NCBI GenBank assembly: GCA_002414705.1
Contig: DIAL01000132.1
Location: 21,934 to 29,771 of the forward strand
DNA length: 7,838 nt
Source: Flavobacteriaceae bacterium UBA5079
Lineage (GTDB): Bacteria > Bacteroidota > Bacteroidia > Flavobacteriales > Flavobacteriaceae
Direction of reading: 5' to 3'
Shown: in pieces, positions 7,270 through 7,838 of the stretch
Position numbering within the stretch: the stretch's first letter is position 1
How the letters are laid out: each line of letters begins with the position of its first letter
Made by a program: the position numbers and the translations under genes
Notes under the pieces: model-generated
What the model was told of the DNA's origin: nothing
The model's database searches: none
Seen by the model: only the letters and a program-made list of their open reading frames with translations

Positions 7270-7838
<569 letters not shown>

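Overview
The window looks like chromosomal DNA of a low-GC member of the Bacteroidota, most likely the Flavobacteriaceae. The evidence is an A+T-rich composition throughout, almost no Shine-Dalgarno sequences before starts, TAnnTTTG-type -7 promoter elements before two transcription units, a signal peptide ending in the Bacteroidota-typical FS|Q, and protein sequences that read as flavobacterial. No species can be named from this window alone.

Layout, all genes on the + strand. The last 25 codons of rplS (ribosomal protein L19) end at 80 and are followed by a strong intrinsic terminator (101-128). Then comes a 658-base stretch with no credible gene (129-786). Its first part is featureless A+T-rich DNA. 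Its second part (537-738) is packed with abutting inverted repeats and ends in a second terminator-like hairpin just before the next gene. Next is a 190-residue pentapeptide-repeat protein of the Qnr/McbG-like type (787-1359). A 122-base gap with a candidate promoter leads into a compact three-gene tripartite efflux operon: periplasmic adaptor (1482-2615), RND inner-membrane pump (2619-5816) and TolC-like outer-membrane factor (5806-7122). After a 153-base gap with a clear -7 element, the N-terminal quarter of a monomeric NADP-dependent isocitrate dehydrogenase (icd, from 7276) runs off the end.

How it works together: the adaptor, pump and outer-membrane channel should assemble into one proton-driven envelope-spanning exporter. 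They are translationally close (3-base gap, then 11-base overlap), so co-expression is expected. The pentapeptide protein is a possible cytoplasmic target-protection factor (gyrase protection is known for some relatives, not shown here). The drug or metabolite exported cannot be read from the sequence. No transcriptional regulator is encoded in the window. rplS and icd are housekeeping genes, so the pentapeptide gene plus efflux operon may be a variable insert between them.

I see no CRISPR array, tRNA, rRNA, intact insertion sequence or clearly new multi-gene system. The least explained part is the structured non-coding block at 537-738.
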